Assembly (NCBI GenBank): GCA_964461815.1
Contig: CAYWVF010000010.1
Location: 14,094 to 78,093 of the forward strand
Direction: 5' to 3'
Source: JAAZBA01 sp964461815
GTDB lineage: Bacteria > Bacillota > Clostridia > Oscillospirales > QAMX01
DNA length: 64,000 bases
In this document: one piece after another, positions 54,334 to 63,662 of the stretch
How positions within the stretch are numbered: position 1 is the first letter of the stretch
How the letters are laid out: each line of letters opens with the position of its first letter
Notes under the pieces: generated by a model
Seen by the model: only the letters and a program-made list of their open reading frames with translations
What the model was told of the DNA's origin: nothing
The model's database searches: none
Position numbers and translations under genes: made by a program

Positions 54334-55377
54334 TCAAGTTACAAGCTTCCATATATCATTAAAAGCAACCACCAACATCAGTCCCATAAGCAGGAAAAAT
54401 ACCGCTATGTGCAGCATCCCCTCGACTTTTTTGTTGGGCTTCTTTTTGAAGATCATCTCGAAAAGTATAAAAACTATACGTCCACCATCAAGTGCCGGTA
54501 TCGGCAGAAGGTTCATTACCGCAAGGTTTATTGCGATCAGTGCTGTCATGTACCAGAAATCTGGCATCGACGTTTTAGCAGTCTCACTCATCACAGCAGT
54601 TATGCCGATAGGCCCACTCATATCATTTAGTCCGACCTTACCTGTGAGCATATCAGCAAGACCGGTATAAACCATTCGTACAAAGTTGACCGATGTGCTG
54701 CATGTAAGCTTCAGTTTTTCAAATACCGTTGCCTCTTTTGTGGCGAAGCGAAAGCCATAATACATTACTTTATTGCCGTTTTCTTCATACTCCTGCGGCT
54801 CGATCTTTACATTTTCAAGCTCGATCGTATTACTGCCACGCTGCACCTTAATATCGAAATACGGTGCTTTTTCTCCACGCTGCAATGCAGTCGTCACATC
54901 GCCGACCTGATAAATATTATAACCGTCTATTTCACGGAATATATCTCCCTCTTGAAGGCCGTATTCACCGCCCCCTGTAAACTTTTCCATGAAAGAATCT
55001 ATCTGCGGCACTACAAAACGCTCGGCAGGTGCATACAGGCATAAAATAATTAAAAAGCCCATGAGGAAATTCATCGCAACTCCTGCAACAGCTATAATTA
55101 TTCTCTTCCACGGTGCGGCATTATTGAACGCTCTCGGATTATCCGATTCCTCATCCTCACCCTCCATTGCACATTGTCCGCCAAACGGCAGGGCTCGGAT
55201 CGCATAATCTGTTTCTCCGATCCTCTTTTTGACCAATAAGGGGCCAAGTCCTATTGCGAACTCAAGAACCTTTACTCCGCATAGCTTTGCAGCTATCATG
55301 TGTCCGCCTTCATGCACTAAAACAAGCAGTGCAAAAATCAGTATTGCTAAAACGATTGTTATGAAGAACACCTCCAC
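54334..55377 (-). CDS. rseP: Site-2 intramembrane metalloprotease RseP
   Basis: The 347-residue M50 protease has zinc ligands HEGGH (H22, H26) in the first membrane helix. A PDZ domain in the middle has GLQEGDIFREIDGYN, and the third ligand is in the LDGGR segment near the C-terminus. It cleaves membrane-embedded regulators such as anti-sigma factors and leftover signal peptides. It lies 8 bp after dxr. Confidence 0.93.
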   Translation of the reverse strand: MEVFFITIVLAILIFALLVLVHEGGHMIAAKLCGVKVLEFAIGLGPLLVKKRIGETDYAIRALPFGGQCAMEGEDEESDNPRAFNNAAPWKRIIIAVAGVAMNFLMGFLIILCLYAPAERFVVPQIDSFMEKFTGGGEYGLQEGDIFREIDGYNIYQVGDVTTALQRGEKAPYFDIKVQRGSNTIELENVKIEPQEYEENGNKVMYYGFRFATKEATVFEKLKLTCSTSVNFVRMVYTGLADMLTGKVGLNDMSGPIGITAVMSETAKTSMPDFWYMTALIAINLAVMNLLPIPALDGGRIVFILFEMIFKKKPNKKVEGMLHIAVFFLLMGLMLVVAFNDIWKLVT

Positions 55378-55385
55378 GCTTCATA

Positions 55386-56531
55386 TCAAAGCATCTTTTC
55401 CCTCGCTTTGATCCTTGCCTCACGATCACATTCTATTGCATCCTCAACTGTGTCGATTTTATAGCATTCGGTCTTTTCAAGTACTTTTTCGACGATCTCA
55501 GGTATCTTTCCGAATGTTATCATATCTTTGAGGAAATATCCGACTGCAACCTCGTTTGCGGCATTCAATGCCGTACACATGCTTCCGCCCTGCTTTGCCG
55601 AACGCAGTGCCAATGAAAGGCATTTGAAGTTTTCAGTATCGGGCTTTCCGAACGTCAGCTTACCTCGTTCTGCAAGATCGAGCTCCGGTACGACCGCTTC
55701 GCAGCGCTCCGGATATGTAAAAGCATACTGTATCGGCAGTCTCATATCAGGCTCTCCAAGCTGCGCGATCACAGAGTTATCACGAAACTCGACCATTGAA
55801 TGCACTATGCTCTCTCGATGCACAAGAATATCCACTTTATCGTATCCGACTTTAAAAAGGTGCATTGCTTCAATAAATTCAAGTCCCTTGTTCATAAGAG
55901 ACGCACAGTCCACTGTGATCTTCGGGCCCATTTTCCATGTCGGATGTGCAAGTGTTTCTTTCGTAGTCATATTGTACATTTCCTCGGACTTCATCTTATA
56001 AAACGGACCGCCCGAGGCTGTAAGTATGATCTTTTTTACATATTGATGCTTGCCGTCTATGCACTGAAATATTGCGGAATGCTCAGAGTCTACGGGAAGT
56101 ATTTTTACACCCTTTTTCTCCGCTCTGTCCATCACAAGGTCTCCGGCACAAACAAGAGTCTCCTTATTTGCAAGTGCAATATCCGCTCCGGCTTCTATTG
56201 CCGCAAGCGTAGGCTTTAAACCGACCATACCGACCATTGCCGTCAGCACTATACCTCCCGGAGCCGAGCCTGCGACTTCTACGATACCGTCTTCGCCATA
56301 CAGTACTCTAATATTTTCCCCGGAAAGCATCGATCTAAGCATCTCAGCCTTTTCTTTATCGTAAACAGCGACGATCTTAGGCTTAAATTCCATACATTGG
56401 CTGTAAAGCCTGTCAAGATCACTGCCCTTTGACGCCAATGCTGTTACATTCAAATTCATTTTGCGGGCTACATCAGCCGCTTGTCTTCCGACCGAGCCTG
56501 TAGACCCCAACAATACTATATTCTTATCCAT
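55386..56531 (-). CDS. dxr: 1-deoxy-D-xylulose-5-phosphate reductoisomerase
   Basis: Dxr converts DXP to MEP, the committed step of the pathway. The 381-residue protein has the NADPH motif GSTGSVG (8-14), NKETLV, the metal-binding segment PVDSEHSAIFQ, and the flexible-loop sequence SGGPF. It lies 17 bp downstream of cdsA. Confidence 0.96.
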   Translation of the reverse strand: MDKNIVLLGSTGSVGRQAADVARKMNLNVTALASKGSDLDRLYSQCMEFKPKIVAVYDKEKAEMLRSMLSGENIRVLYGEDGIVEVAGSAPGGIVLTAMVGMVGLKPTLAAIEAGADIALANKETLVCAGDLVMDRAEKKGVKILPVDSEHSAIFQCIDGKHQYVKKIILTASGGPFYKMKSEEMYNMTTKETLAHPTWKMGPKITVDCASLMNKGLEFIEAMHLFKVGYDKVDILVHRESIVHSMVEFRDNSVIAQLGEPDMRLPIQYAFTYPERCEAVVPELDLAERGKLTFGKPDTENFKCLSLALRSAKQGGSMCTALNAANEVAVGYFLKDMITFGKIPEIVEKVLEKTECYKIDTVEDAIECDREARIKAREKML

Positions 56532-56548
56532 TTTTCTGTCCGATTATT

Positions 56549-57361
56549 TTATATAATTGCTTCTGCCATCAGCAATATCAGCTCAACTGCCGGTGCTGTG
56601 AACAATACGCTGTCAAATCTATCGAGAACTCCGCCATGTCCCGGCATAATCGTTCCGTAATCCTTAATGCCGAACTCACGCTTTATAAGCGACATGCTCA
56701 GGTCTCCGAACTCTGCTATCGCAGCGCATACGACACCGATTATCAGAAGTACTCCGCAGCTCATTTCGACCCCCCAGAAATGATCTACAACAGCACCGTA
56801 AATAAACATAAATACTATGCAATAGACAAGACCGCCCACACAGCCTTCTATAGTCTTTGACGGACTTATATGCGGTGCAAATTTGTGCTTTCCGAAGAAA
56901 TATCCTGTAAAATACGCACCTGTATCAGTCATCCATGCAGTAAGGAATGGGAGTATCACAAGATATATTCCATTGTCCATGAGTCTTATTCTCAATATGG
57001 ACGTTATCATGAGCGGTAAAAAAATTGCAGCAAAAAAGCAGCCCGTTATCTGCATAAAGCCTACGCTCTTACGGTCACTCATGGCAATCGCAAACAGGAA
57101 CGTACCGAATAAAAATACAAAAGGAATTACACTTGATACATCTCCGCTCAAATATGACCAGGCTACAACTGCAACGCCGAATAGCTCTGTGATAATGAGC
57201 AGAAATCTGTTTTTTACTATGCCGGTGGATATAAGCATCTCATATATGCCAAGCATTACTACAGCGGCAAGGAATATCGGCAAAATATAAACAGGCGCAA
57301 AATAAAGAATACATAAAAGTAACGGCAGTGCAACTACACCTACCATAACGCGCATAAGCAT
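56549..57361 (-). CDS. cdsA: Phosphatidate cytidylyltransferase
   Basis: CdsA makes CDP-diacylglycerol from phosphatidate and CTP. The 270-residue protein has about eight membrane segments. The C-terminal CDP-alcohol signature includes TDTGAYFTGYFFGKH, SPSKTIEG and KDYGTIMPGHGG. It abuts uppS, with no spacer. Confidence 0.94.
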   Translation of the reverse strand: MLMRVMVGVVALPLLLCILYFAPVYILPIFLAAVVMLGIYEMLISTGIVKNRFLLIITELFGVAVVAWSYLSGDVSSVIPFVFLFGTFLFAIAMSDRKSVGFMQITGCFFAAIFLPLMITSILRIRLMDNGIYLVILPFLTAWMTDTGAYFTGYFFGKHKFAPHISPSKTIEGCVGGLVYCIVFMFIYGAVVDHFWGVEMSCGVLLIIGVVCAAIAEFGDLSMSLIKREFGIKDYGTIMPGHGGVLDRFDSVLFTAPAVELILLMAEAII

Positions 57362-58114
57362 CTATATCCCTCCAAACCGACGATGTCTCTTTTGATAGCT
57401 GAGTATTGCGCGGTTTATTTCTTTCTCATCAAAATCAGGCCACAATGTGTCCGTAAAATAAAATTCAGCGTATGCCGACTGCCACAGCAGGAAATTCGAT
57501 ATACGTATTTCACCGCTCGGTCTTATTACCAGATCCGGATCGGGTGTTCCATCGGTATACAAATATTTTTCGAACATATTTTTATCTATATCTTCAGGTC
57601 TGATCTCATTTTGTGCCGCTTTTTCAGCCAGTATTCTTGCTGCATTCAATATTTCGGCGCGGCCTCCGTAATTGATACACACGTTCACCTTAAGTCCGTT
57701 TGTTTTCAGCGAGAGCTCATCTGTTCTCTTTATGATCTCACGCAGTTCTGAAGACAATGCGCTCTGATCCCCTACTATTTTCAGGGAGATATTGTCCCGA
57801 ACCATTTTTTCACATGCTTCAAGAAGGTATTCCTTCAAAAGCTTCATAATAGCGTCGACTTCTTCCTTCGGACGTGACCAGTTTTCCGTTGAAAAAGCAT
57901 ACACAGTAAGATGCTTCAGACCGATATTATTTAAATAAGTCGCTATTCGTCTGAAAGTCTCGCTTCCTTCTTTGTGTCCGGCAGTACGCGGCAGACCACG
58001 TGACGTCGCCCATCGTCCGTTGCCATCCATTATTATTGCGATATGCGAGGGCAGGCTCGCAGTATCTATACTCTCCTCTGCCCTCGTTTTATTTATATGC
58101 TTAAATATGCGCAA
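57362..58114 (-). CDS. uppS: Undecaprenyl diphosphate synthase
   Basis: UppS adds cis-isoprene units to make the C55 carrier for cell-wall synthesis. The 250-residue protein has the catalytic MDGNGRWA (D30) and the distal signature VRPSGEIRISNFLLWQ. I chose TTG at 58114 because GGAGG lies exactly 7 bp upstream (58122-58126); a longer reading to 58186 would overlap frr by 47 bp with no family support. Confidence 0.95.
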   Translation of the reverse strand: MRIFKHINKTRAEESIDTASLPSHIAIIMDGNGRWATSRGLPRTAGHKEGSETFRRIATYLNNIGLKHLTVYAFSTENWSRPKEEVDAIMKLLKEYLLEACEKMVRDNISLKIVGDQSALSSELREIIKRTDELSLKTNGLKVNVCINYGGRAEILNAARILAEKAAQNEIRPEDIDKNMFEKYLYTDGTPDPDLVIRPSGEIRISNFLLWQSAYAEFYFTDTLWPDFDEKEINRAILSYQKRHRRFGGI

Positions 58115-58139
58115 GATATTACCTCCGCAGTGAGTTCTT

Positions 58140-58694
58140 TTAGACCTCTCCGAGTTCCTTTTCCTTCTTCTGACAAGTAACATCAACTTCCTTGATGTAT
58201 TTATCTGTCAATTCCTGAAGATCCTTTTCGGCAATTGCAAGATCATCCTCTGTAATGATGCTCTTCTTTTTCTGTGACTTGAAGTTATCGATAGCTTCAC
58301 GTCTTACGTTTCTGATAGCAACTTTGCCTTCCTCGCCTATTTTATATACTTTCTTGATGAGCTCTTTTCTTCTCTCTTCTGTAAGCGGTGGGAAAACAAG
58401 TCTGATGATCTTACCGTCGTTTGTAGGATTAATGCCTATGTCCGATGTAAGTATGGATTTTTCTATAGCCTTAAGAACACTTCCGTCCCACGGTTGAATA
58501 ACAAGTGTGCGCGGCTCCGGTGAGGATATTGATGCAAGCTGTCCGATAGGAGTCTGTGTGCCGTAATATTCTACAGTTACTCTGTCAAGTACAGCAGGAT
58601 TAGCTCTGCCTGCTCTGATCGTAGCAAACTCCTGTCCTATGACCTCTATGGTCTTTTTCATTTTACTCTCGTATTCTTTGTATTCGCCTTTCAT
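58140..58694 (-). CDS. frr: Ribosome recycling factor
   Basis: RRF splits post-termination ribosomes with EF-G. The 184-residue protein shows the expected two-domain pattern: a three-helix bundle with RAGRANPAVLDRV, and a beta/alpha/beta domain with YGTQTPIGQLASISSPEPRT. The length is typical. It lies 48 bp after pyrH. Confidence 0.96.
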   Translation of the reverse strand: MKGEYKEYESKMKKTIEVIGQEFATIRAGRANPAVLDRVTVEYYGTQTPIGQLASISSPEPRTLVIQPWDGSVLKAIEKSILTSDIGINPTNDGKIIRLVFPPLTEERRKELIKKVYKIGEEGKVAIRNVRREAIDNFKSQKKKSIITEDDLAIAEKDLQELTDKYIKEVDVTCQKKEKELGEV

Positions 58695-58742
58695 CTTTAT
58701 CTTCCTTCCTTTTCTTATGTTTATATTAGGTCTTGATCGCGC

Positions 58743-59465
58743 TTATCTTGTGCTTAACACAAGAGTTCCGACCTTTTCGCCCTTTATAGCTTCGAAAATC
58801 GACTCCGGCTTATTTACGCCGAACACAAGCATCGGCATACGGTTATCGTTTGCCATGCTTGCAGCTGTGCTGTCCATAACTCCGAGATGCTTTTCGAGTA
58901 TCTGGTCGAAGGTTATCTCGTCATACTTATGTGCCTCGGGATTTTTCGCCGGATCCGAGTCATAAACGCCGTCAATATTTTTTGCAAACAATATGATCTC
59001 TGCATTCGTCTCAACAGCTCTGAGTACGGCAGCTGTATCTGTTGACATATACGGACTTCCTGTGCCGCAGCCAAATACAACTACTCTGCCCTTTTCCAAA
59101 TGACGTATCGCTCTGAGTCTGATATACGGCTCAGCAAACGAACTCATCTCAACAGCAGTCTGTACTCTCACATCAAGGTCATGCTGTTCAAGGACATCAG
59201 CAAGGGCAAGCGCATTTATCGTCGTGCCGAGCATACCCATATGGTCTGATCTTGCTCTGTCGATTTTACCTGCGCCATCCTTTACACCTCGCCAGATATT
59301 ACCTGCGCCCACGACGATACCGATCTCGACACCGATATCCACGCACTTTTTGATAACGTCCGACAAATTATTAAGTATCTCAAAATCCAGCCCCGAGCCT
59401 TTTCCTCCGGCAAGCGCTTCGCCGCTTATTTTAATCAAGACTCTCTTGTACTTTGCAGTTTCCAA
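58743..59465 (-). CDS. pyrH: UMP kinase
   Basis: PyrH phosphorylates UMP to UDP. The 240-residue amino-acid-kinase-fold protein has KISGEAL near the N-terminus, GAGNIWRG, GCGTGSPYMSTDTAA and DGVYDSDP. The start is TTG at 59465 with GGGAGG 11 bp upstream. The rpsB and tsf genes that often precede pyrH in Firmicutes are not here; a divergent P-loop ATPase gene follows instead. Confidence 0.96.
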   Translation of the reverse strand: METAKYKRVLIKISGEALAGGKGSGLDFEILNNLSDVIKKCVDIGVEIGIVVGAGNIWRGVKDGAGKIDRARSDHMGMLGTTINALALADVLEQHDLDVRVQTAVEMSSFAEPYIRLRAIRHLEKGRVVVFGCGTGSPYMSTDTAAVLRAVETNAEIILFAKNIDGVYDSDPAKNPEAHKYDEITFDQILEKHLGVMDSTAASMANDNRMPMLVFGVNKPESIFEAIKGEKVGTLVLSTR

Positions 59466-59635
59466 GTTGATCTGGGCCTCCCTTCCTTTATACTATTTTA
59501 TTCCCCTTCTATTTTAATATAATTCTCGCTGTTTGCATAGAGGTTTCTTAAAAAAAGTTTTGTAAAATTTTTTTCGCACCTCACGATCTCAAAAAGCATA
59601 ATATGGTATCAGAGTAACAAAAAGGAGGCTTTTTC

Positions 59636-60694
59636 ATGCAAATACCCGTTTTATCAGAATATTATCTTGGTGCAAACAGCGTTTTTGGTTTTTTCTCGCT
59701 GTTTGATGAGCTTCAGGACAAAAAAACAAAGCTTCACATAATCAAGGGTGGACCCGGCTGCGGTAAATCTACATATATGAAAACCATCGCCGAATCACTT
59801 GAGGCTCAAGGCTATTTAGTCGAGCGCATCTACTGTTCAAGTGATCCCAACTCACTGGACGGCTTTCGTGTTCGAGAGCTTGAGCTTGCATATGTTGACG
59901 GTACAGCCCCTCACATCGTCGAGCCGTTATACGCAGGCTCTGTCGAAACATTCGTCGATCTGCTTGAATACTGTGATGCCGATGGGCTTCATGCAATTCG
60001 AAACGATATCATCTCTGTTTCCTCGGATATAAAGAAGCATTTCGCACTCGCATCGCACTACATATCTGCTGCCGGTACAGTATGCAAAGCGATACGCAGT
60101 CGTGCAAATGGGTATATTGACAAAGCAAAGCTCGAACGCCGTGTAAAAAGATTAGGTGCTTCGCTGATACCTCGACAACTGTCCTTTTCCGGGAATGCAA
60201 AGCGGGATAGATGCTTTATAAACGCTTTTACACCACTCGGCATAGACTGTAAATACGAAGCAGCCTCCACTCTCTGTCCTCATGTATATGAAATATATGA
60301 CTCATTCGGTCTATCCAACGATTTTCTCCGCACTCTATCTGATTTTGCAGTCCATCAGGGCTATGATGTTATCGAATGCTACAGCGCACTTTTCCCGGAT
60401 GAGCTAGAGCATCTGCTGATACCCGATCTGGCACTTGCTTTTCTCCAGTCTAACCTCATATTCTCTTTTACAGGCAATGCCGAAAAAACGATAAAGCTTG
60501 ACAGCTTCATTTCAAAGGAGCATAGAAAGGATTCATCATCTCTGTACAGACGTGACAGAAAAGCCTTGCTTGAACACATAAACAGTGCAGTCGCAGAGCT
60601 TGATGGTGCAATGAAGCTTCATGATGTGCTTGAAAACCTTTATAACCCATATGTGGATTTTAATTCTATCCGTGAAGCAGCAAAAAAAGCTTGA
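59636..60694 (+). CDS. P-loop ATPase of unknown function
   Basis: The 352-residue protein has Walker A GGPGCGKST (38-46) and a likely Walker B or sensor region further on. It resembles clostridial ATPases I recall as the PRK06851 group, whose role is unknown. The second half could be a divergent repeat of the ATPase fold without a P-loop. The ribosome site GAGG sits in the loop of a short AAAAAG/CTTTTT hairpin (59619-59634), directly before the ATG. It is divergent from pyrH. The short gap between them holds the promoters. Confidence 0.65.
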   Translation: MQIPVLSEYYLGANSVFGFFSLFDELQDKKTKLHIIKGGPGCGKSTYMKTIAESLEAQGYLVERIYCSSDPNSLDGFRVRELELAYVDGTAPHIVEPLYAGSVETFVDLLEYCDADGLHAIRNDIISVSSDIKKHFALASHYISAAGTVCKAIRSRANGYIDKAKLERRVKRLGASLIPRQLSFSGNAKRDRCFINAFTPLGIDCKYEAASTLCPHVYEIYDSFGLSNDFLRTLSDFAVHQGYDVIECYSALFPDELEHLLIPDLALAFLQSNLIFSFTGNAEKTIKLDSFISKEHRKDSSSLYRRDRKALLEHINSAVAELDGAMKLHDVLENLYNPYVDFNSIREAAKKA

Positions 60695-60719
60695 CAATTA
60701 TTTACCCATATGATATCCT
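60691..60719 (+). promoter_or_regulatory. Promoter of the padR operon
   Basis: TTGACA (60691-60696) and TATCCT (60714-60719) have a 17-bp spacer. The -35 box begins 3 bp before the stop codon of the upstream ATPase gene. Confidence 0.65.
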
Positions 60720-60758
60720 ATACCTAGATTTACGATGTATTATAAATCTAGGTATAGG
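60717..60758. promoter_or_regulatory. Operator-like palindrome at the padR promoter
   Basis: Perfect 16-bp arms (60717-60732 with 60743-60758) and a 10-bp centre start inside the -10 box and end inside the AGGAGG ribosome site (60756-60761). The position fits autorepression by the PadR protein encoded next. Confidence 0.65.
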
Positions 60759-60769
60759 AGGATATACAT

Positions 60770-61114
60770 ATGAAGCTGTCAAAAGAGCTCACAAAAGGCA
60801 CTACCGCTTTGATCGTGCTGAGTGTACTAAAGCGCGGTGAAATGTACGGATATCAAATAATACGTGAGCTTGAAATAATGTCCGACAACGTATTCAGTCT
60901 GAATGAGGGCACACTGTATCCAATACTTCACTCACTTGAAAATGAAGGCTTTCTAACCTGCTCCTGGGAGGAAACGGAATCGGCACGTAAGCGAAAATAC
61001 TATAAGCTCACGGATAAAGGACTCAAGGAGCTTGCCAGTCAGACTCAGCAGTGGGAAACATATTCCGGTGCGGTAAAGAAGGTTTTGGGAGGTGCTGCGC
61101 TTGCTCACGCCTGA
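60770..61114 (+). CDS. PadR-family transcriptional regulator
   Basis: The 114-residue winged-helix repressor shows the PadR pattern: MYGYQIIRELE, LNEGTLYPILHSLE and RKRKYYKLTDKGLKEL. AGGAGG lies 8 bp before the ATG. It probably represses its own operon through the palindrome upstream. The inducing signal is unknown; homologues respond to phenolics, drugs or membrane stress. Confidence 0.9.
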   Translation: MKLSKELTKGTTALIVLSVLKRGEMYGYQIIRELEIMSDNVFSLNEGTLYPILHSLENEGFLTCSWEETESARKRKYYKLTDKGLKELASQTQQWETYSGAVKKVLGGAALAHA

Positions 61115-62720
61115 GATAGATAAATATTTGACCAAAGTATGCGGCGATATTCTTGATATAAAAACGAGGCATGAGGTTCGGCGTGAGCTTGAAGCACACC
61201 TTGAAGATAAAATGGAACATCTCATGCAAAGCGGAATGCCTGAAAATATAGCTGCCGACAAAGCGGTATTGGAAATGGGCGATCCATATGAGCTGCGGAC
61301 GGCTCTCGGTATACTTCACTCCCGAGTACCGTCTCTGGATATGCGCAGTGCATTGACAAAGCTTGCAGTCGGACTTTTTCTGTCAACATTTTCGATCAAT
61401 ATATGGATACTCGCACCAATCACACAGGGATTCGGTTTTTTTCTTATGCTTATAGCAGCATATCAGCTTCGAAAATGCAATTTTAAGCTAAAGCTTGGAT
61501 TTATAGCAGCCATAGTCAATTATGCAATGCATATCGTATCGAATTTTCTCAGCATAACTCCATCTCCGGGAACAACGGTATCGATAGCCCTTACAGCACT
61601 TGCCACAGCCATAGATTGCATCATGATGTATTTCATCTACATCGGTCTTGCCGAGCTTGCGGAAAAGTATTCTCTTCCCGGAGACACTCATCCGATAAGA
61701 AAATACGGTATCATCAATATTATACTCTCAACTGCGATTTGTCTCGTATTTGTACTGCCTGAAGCAATACTGCTGGCATTTCCCTTATTAGTGTTATACG
61801 TTATTATGGCTATCAAAAACATCAACTCAGTAAAAAAAATACTTCGTGAAGCCGATGAAGGTGATAATGTCTGTGAGCTGCGTGCAGTCGAATACACTTT
61901 TATATCTGTATTGGCTGTTCTTTTCGTCTCTCTGCCGCTTATTTTCGCACATAATGTTGTGACTCCGGATATCAAAGCTGAGCCGTATATAATAGACGAT
62001 ATTCCCTACAAAGTCTCTGAAAATGCTGACCTTATGCGTATGGAACTAAAAGAGCTCAAGGCAGAGACTGCGATCGTCAACGTACTGCCCGAGGATGAGC
62101 TCATGAATTTCAAGGGTGCTTTAAAGGCTACAAACAGCTTTTGTAATCATGAAACAGCTCGCGGTGGAAATATATCAGTGTACAGCACAAGCTTTACCTT
62201 TGAGGATAAGGTCATACTTGCAGAGCTTGTGGATTTTGAGGAGCTTCCTCGCAGCAGATATATTGACAGTGTCTACTATCACACGTACAGCTACGATCAT
62301 GCATTAAGTGCTACGGAACGTGATCGCCTACTGCTGCTATATCAATCAGATCGCACATATTCATATGAGCCGCTGGAGATATCATACTATGACGACGGTA
62401 TGATGATCGAGCATATTGATTTTAAGCTGCCCGAGAATGCCGACGATGTGAAGATATTAAAGCTTCAAACGCTTGCACCTAACGAGAATTACGTTGGTCT
62501 AGCGCTGAACTTAAATACAGGTCTCACTTATGTAAATCGTTCGAGTCTGATATGCCGACCATACAGTGCTACTGAGAGTGCGTCATCGTATTTATTAACG
62601 GAAAGCGGCATAGGCTTTTCGAAATTCAGTATGATGGGACTTATATCGACCGACGGTACCGTTCCTGACAATATGGAATTCATTGTAAACGGTCAGAATG
62701 TTCTTGTAATAGAGCATTAG
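61101..62720 (+). CDS. HAAS-domain membrane protein, partner of PadR
   Basis: The protein of about 539 residues begins with a helical HAAS/'permease prefix' type domain (DIKTRHEVRRELEAHLEDKM), which is typically encoded next to PadR regulators. About six hydrophobic segments follow (residues about 90-290), then a C-terminal extracytoplasmic region of roughly 250 residues. I chose TTG at 61101 because GGGAGGTG lies 6 bp upstream; a GTG at 61092 sits on that ribosome site. It overlaps padR by 14 bp. Its function is unknown; sensing or transport at the membrane is plausible. Confidence 0.75.
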   Translation: MLTPEIDKYLTKVCGDILDIKTRHEVRRELEAHLEDKMEHLMQSGMPENIAADKAVLEMGDPYELRTALGILHSRVPSLDMRSALTKLAVGLFLSTFSINIWILAPITQGFGFFLMLIAAYQLRKCNFKLKLGFIAAIVNYAMHIVSNFLSITPSPGTTVSIALTALATAIDCIMMYFIYIGLAELAEKYSLPGDTHPIRKYGIINIILSTAICLVFVLPEAILLAFPLLVLYVIMAIKNINSVKKILREADEGDNVCELRAVEYTFISVLAVLFVSLPLIFAHNVVTPDIKAEPYIIDDIPYKVSENADLMRMELKELKAETAIVNVLPEDELMNFKGALKATNSFCNHETARGGNISVYSTSFTFEDKVILAELVDFEELPRSRYIDSVYYHTYSYDHALSATERDRLLLLYQSDRTYSYEPLEISYYDDGMMIEHIDFKLPENADDVKILKLQTLAPNENYVGLALNLNTGLTYVNRSSLICRPYSATESASSYLLTESGIGFSKFSMMGLISTDGTVPDNMEFIVNGQNVLVIEH

Positions 62721-62802
62721 GTATAACGATCCTGATCTCGTTAAATCGGATCAGTCGAATATCGATAGCAGAAGAAATTTTTATGTTTTTCAAAAAAAGG
62801 TA

Positions 62803-62831
62803 TTGACAAAGCAAAAAAAATAGTATATAAT
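62803..62831 (+). promoter_or_regulatory. Promoter of the tRNA-Leu pair
   Basis: Consensus TTGACA (62803-62808) and TATAAT (62826-62831) with a 17-bp, A-rich spacer, about 30 bp before the first tRNA. Confidence 0.8.
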
Positions 62832-62861
62832 GTATTCTGCGCTTGAGAAAGCACAGAATAT

Positions 62862-62945
62862 GCGGTCATGGCGGAACTGGCAGACGCGTACGTTTGAGGG
62901 GCGTATGGTTACACCGTCCGGGTTCAAGTCCCGGTGACCGCACCA
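62862..62945 (+). tRNA. tRNA-Leu (GAG)
   Basis: Acceptor GCGGTCA (62862-62868) pairs with TGACCGC, and CCA is encoded. The anticodon loop TTGAGGG gives GAG, reading CUC/CUU. A long variable arm identifies it as class II. Confidence 0.95.
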
Positions 62946-62946
62946 A

Positions 62947-62981
62947 TTAGTCAGAATCGGTAGCTTCTACCGATTCCGACT
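62947..62981 (+). other. Hairpin between the two tRNA-Leu genes
   Basis: GAATCGGTA pairs with TACCGATTC around a GCTTC loop, with flanking AGTC/GACT extending the stem. There is no T run, so it is more likely a processing spacer than a terminator. Confidence 0.5.
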
Positions 62982-62994
62982 TAAATATCTAAAT

Positions 62995-63081
62995 GCAGGT
63001 ATGGCGGAATTGGCAGACGCGCATGGTTCAGGTCCATGTGAGGGCAACTTCATGGGGGTTCAAGTCCCTTTACCTGCACCA
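62995..63081 (+). tRNA. tRNA-Leu (CAG)
   Basis: Acceptor GCAGGTA (62995-63001) pairs with TACCTGC, and CCA is encoded. The anticodon loop TTCAGGT gives CAG, reading CUG. The variable arm is long. It is co-transcribed with tRNA-Leu(GAG). Confidence 0.95.
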
Positions 63082-63131
63082 AAACCGAATGTCATACAGA
63101 ACTTGAGATGTTTTGTATGACATTCGGTTTT
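63081..63131 (+). terminator. Terminator of the tRNA-Leu operon
   Basis: A perfect 18-bp stem (63081-63098 with 63114-63131) has a 15-nt loop and a long T-rich tail (TTCTTTTTT). The left arm includes the terminal A of the tRNA. Confidence 0.88.
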
Positions 63132-63168
63132 TCTTTTTTCAAACAGCTGCACAAGCATAAGGTATCTA

Positions 63169-63197
63169 TTGACAAAAAGCGATTTTCGATGTACGAT
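63169..63197 (+). promoter_or_regulatory. Promoter of the marR/MATE operon
   Basis: TTGACA (63169-63174) and TACGAT (63192-63197) have a 17-bp spacer. Imperfect inverted repeats around TTTTCG and CGAAAA (about 63183-63216) overlap it and could be the MarR operator. Confidence 0.6.
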
Positions 63198-63229
63198 TAG
63201 TAGGAAGCTACGAAAAATGGGAGGAAATT

Positions 63230-63640
63230 ATGAATGGTGACAGGATAGCGGTTTTAATAAAAACGGCATCGATTGAATTTGACAAAATGGCAAACCCGAT
63301 TTTGGCAGACTACGATTTGACAACATCGCAATGCAGAATATTAAAATTTTTATTTATGCAGCAAAACCAAAGTGCAAGAATCGTAGATATTGAAAAAGAG
63401 TGTGTAATTACTCACCCTACGGTTTTGGGGTTGTTAGACAGTCTGGAAAAGAAAGGGTTTGTTTTAAAAATCGTAAATCCTAAAGATGCCAGAAGCAAGC
63501 TGATTTCATTAACTTCCAAAGCAAAAGAGATGCAGAATGAGCTGGAAACAGTTGTTGCGAAAATTGATCATACTTGGGTTGAACATTTATCGGAACAGGA
63601 AAGAAAAGAGTTACAAAAGCTTCTTCAAAAGCTTTTGTAA
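63230..63640 (+). CDS. MarR-family transcriptional regulator
   Basis: The 136-residue winged-helix protein has the MarR pattern: TTSQCRILKFLF, VTHPTVLGLLDSLEKKGFV and the wing DARSKLISLT. TGGGAGGAAA precedes the ATG. It probably represses the MATE transporter gene that follows 22 bp later. Confidence 0.9.
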   Translation: MNGDRIAVLIKTASIEFDKMANPILADYDLTTSQCRILKFLFMQQNQSARIVDIEKECVITHPTVLGLLDSLEKKGFVLKIVNPKDARSKLISLTSKAKEMQNELETVVAKIDHTWVEHLSEQERKELQKLLQKLL

Positions 63641-63662
63641 ATAGAAAGCGAGAATAAGTAAA

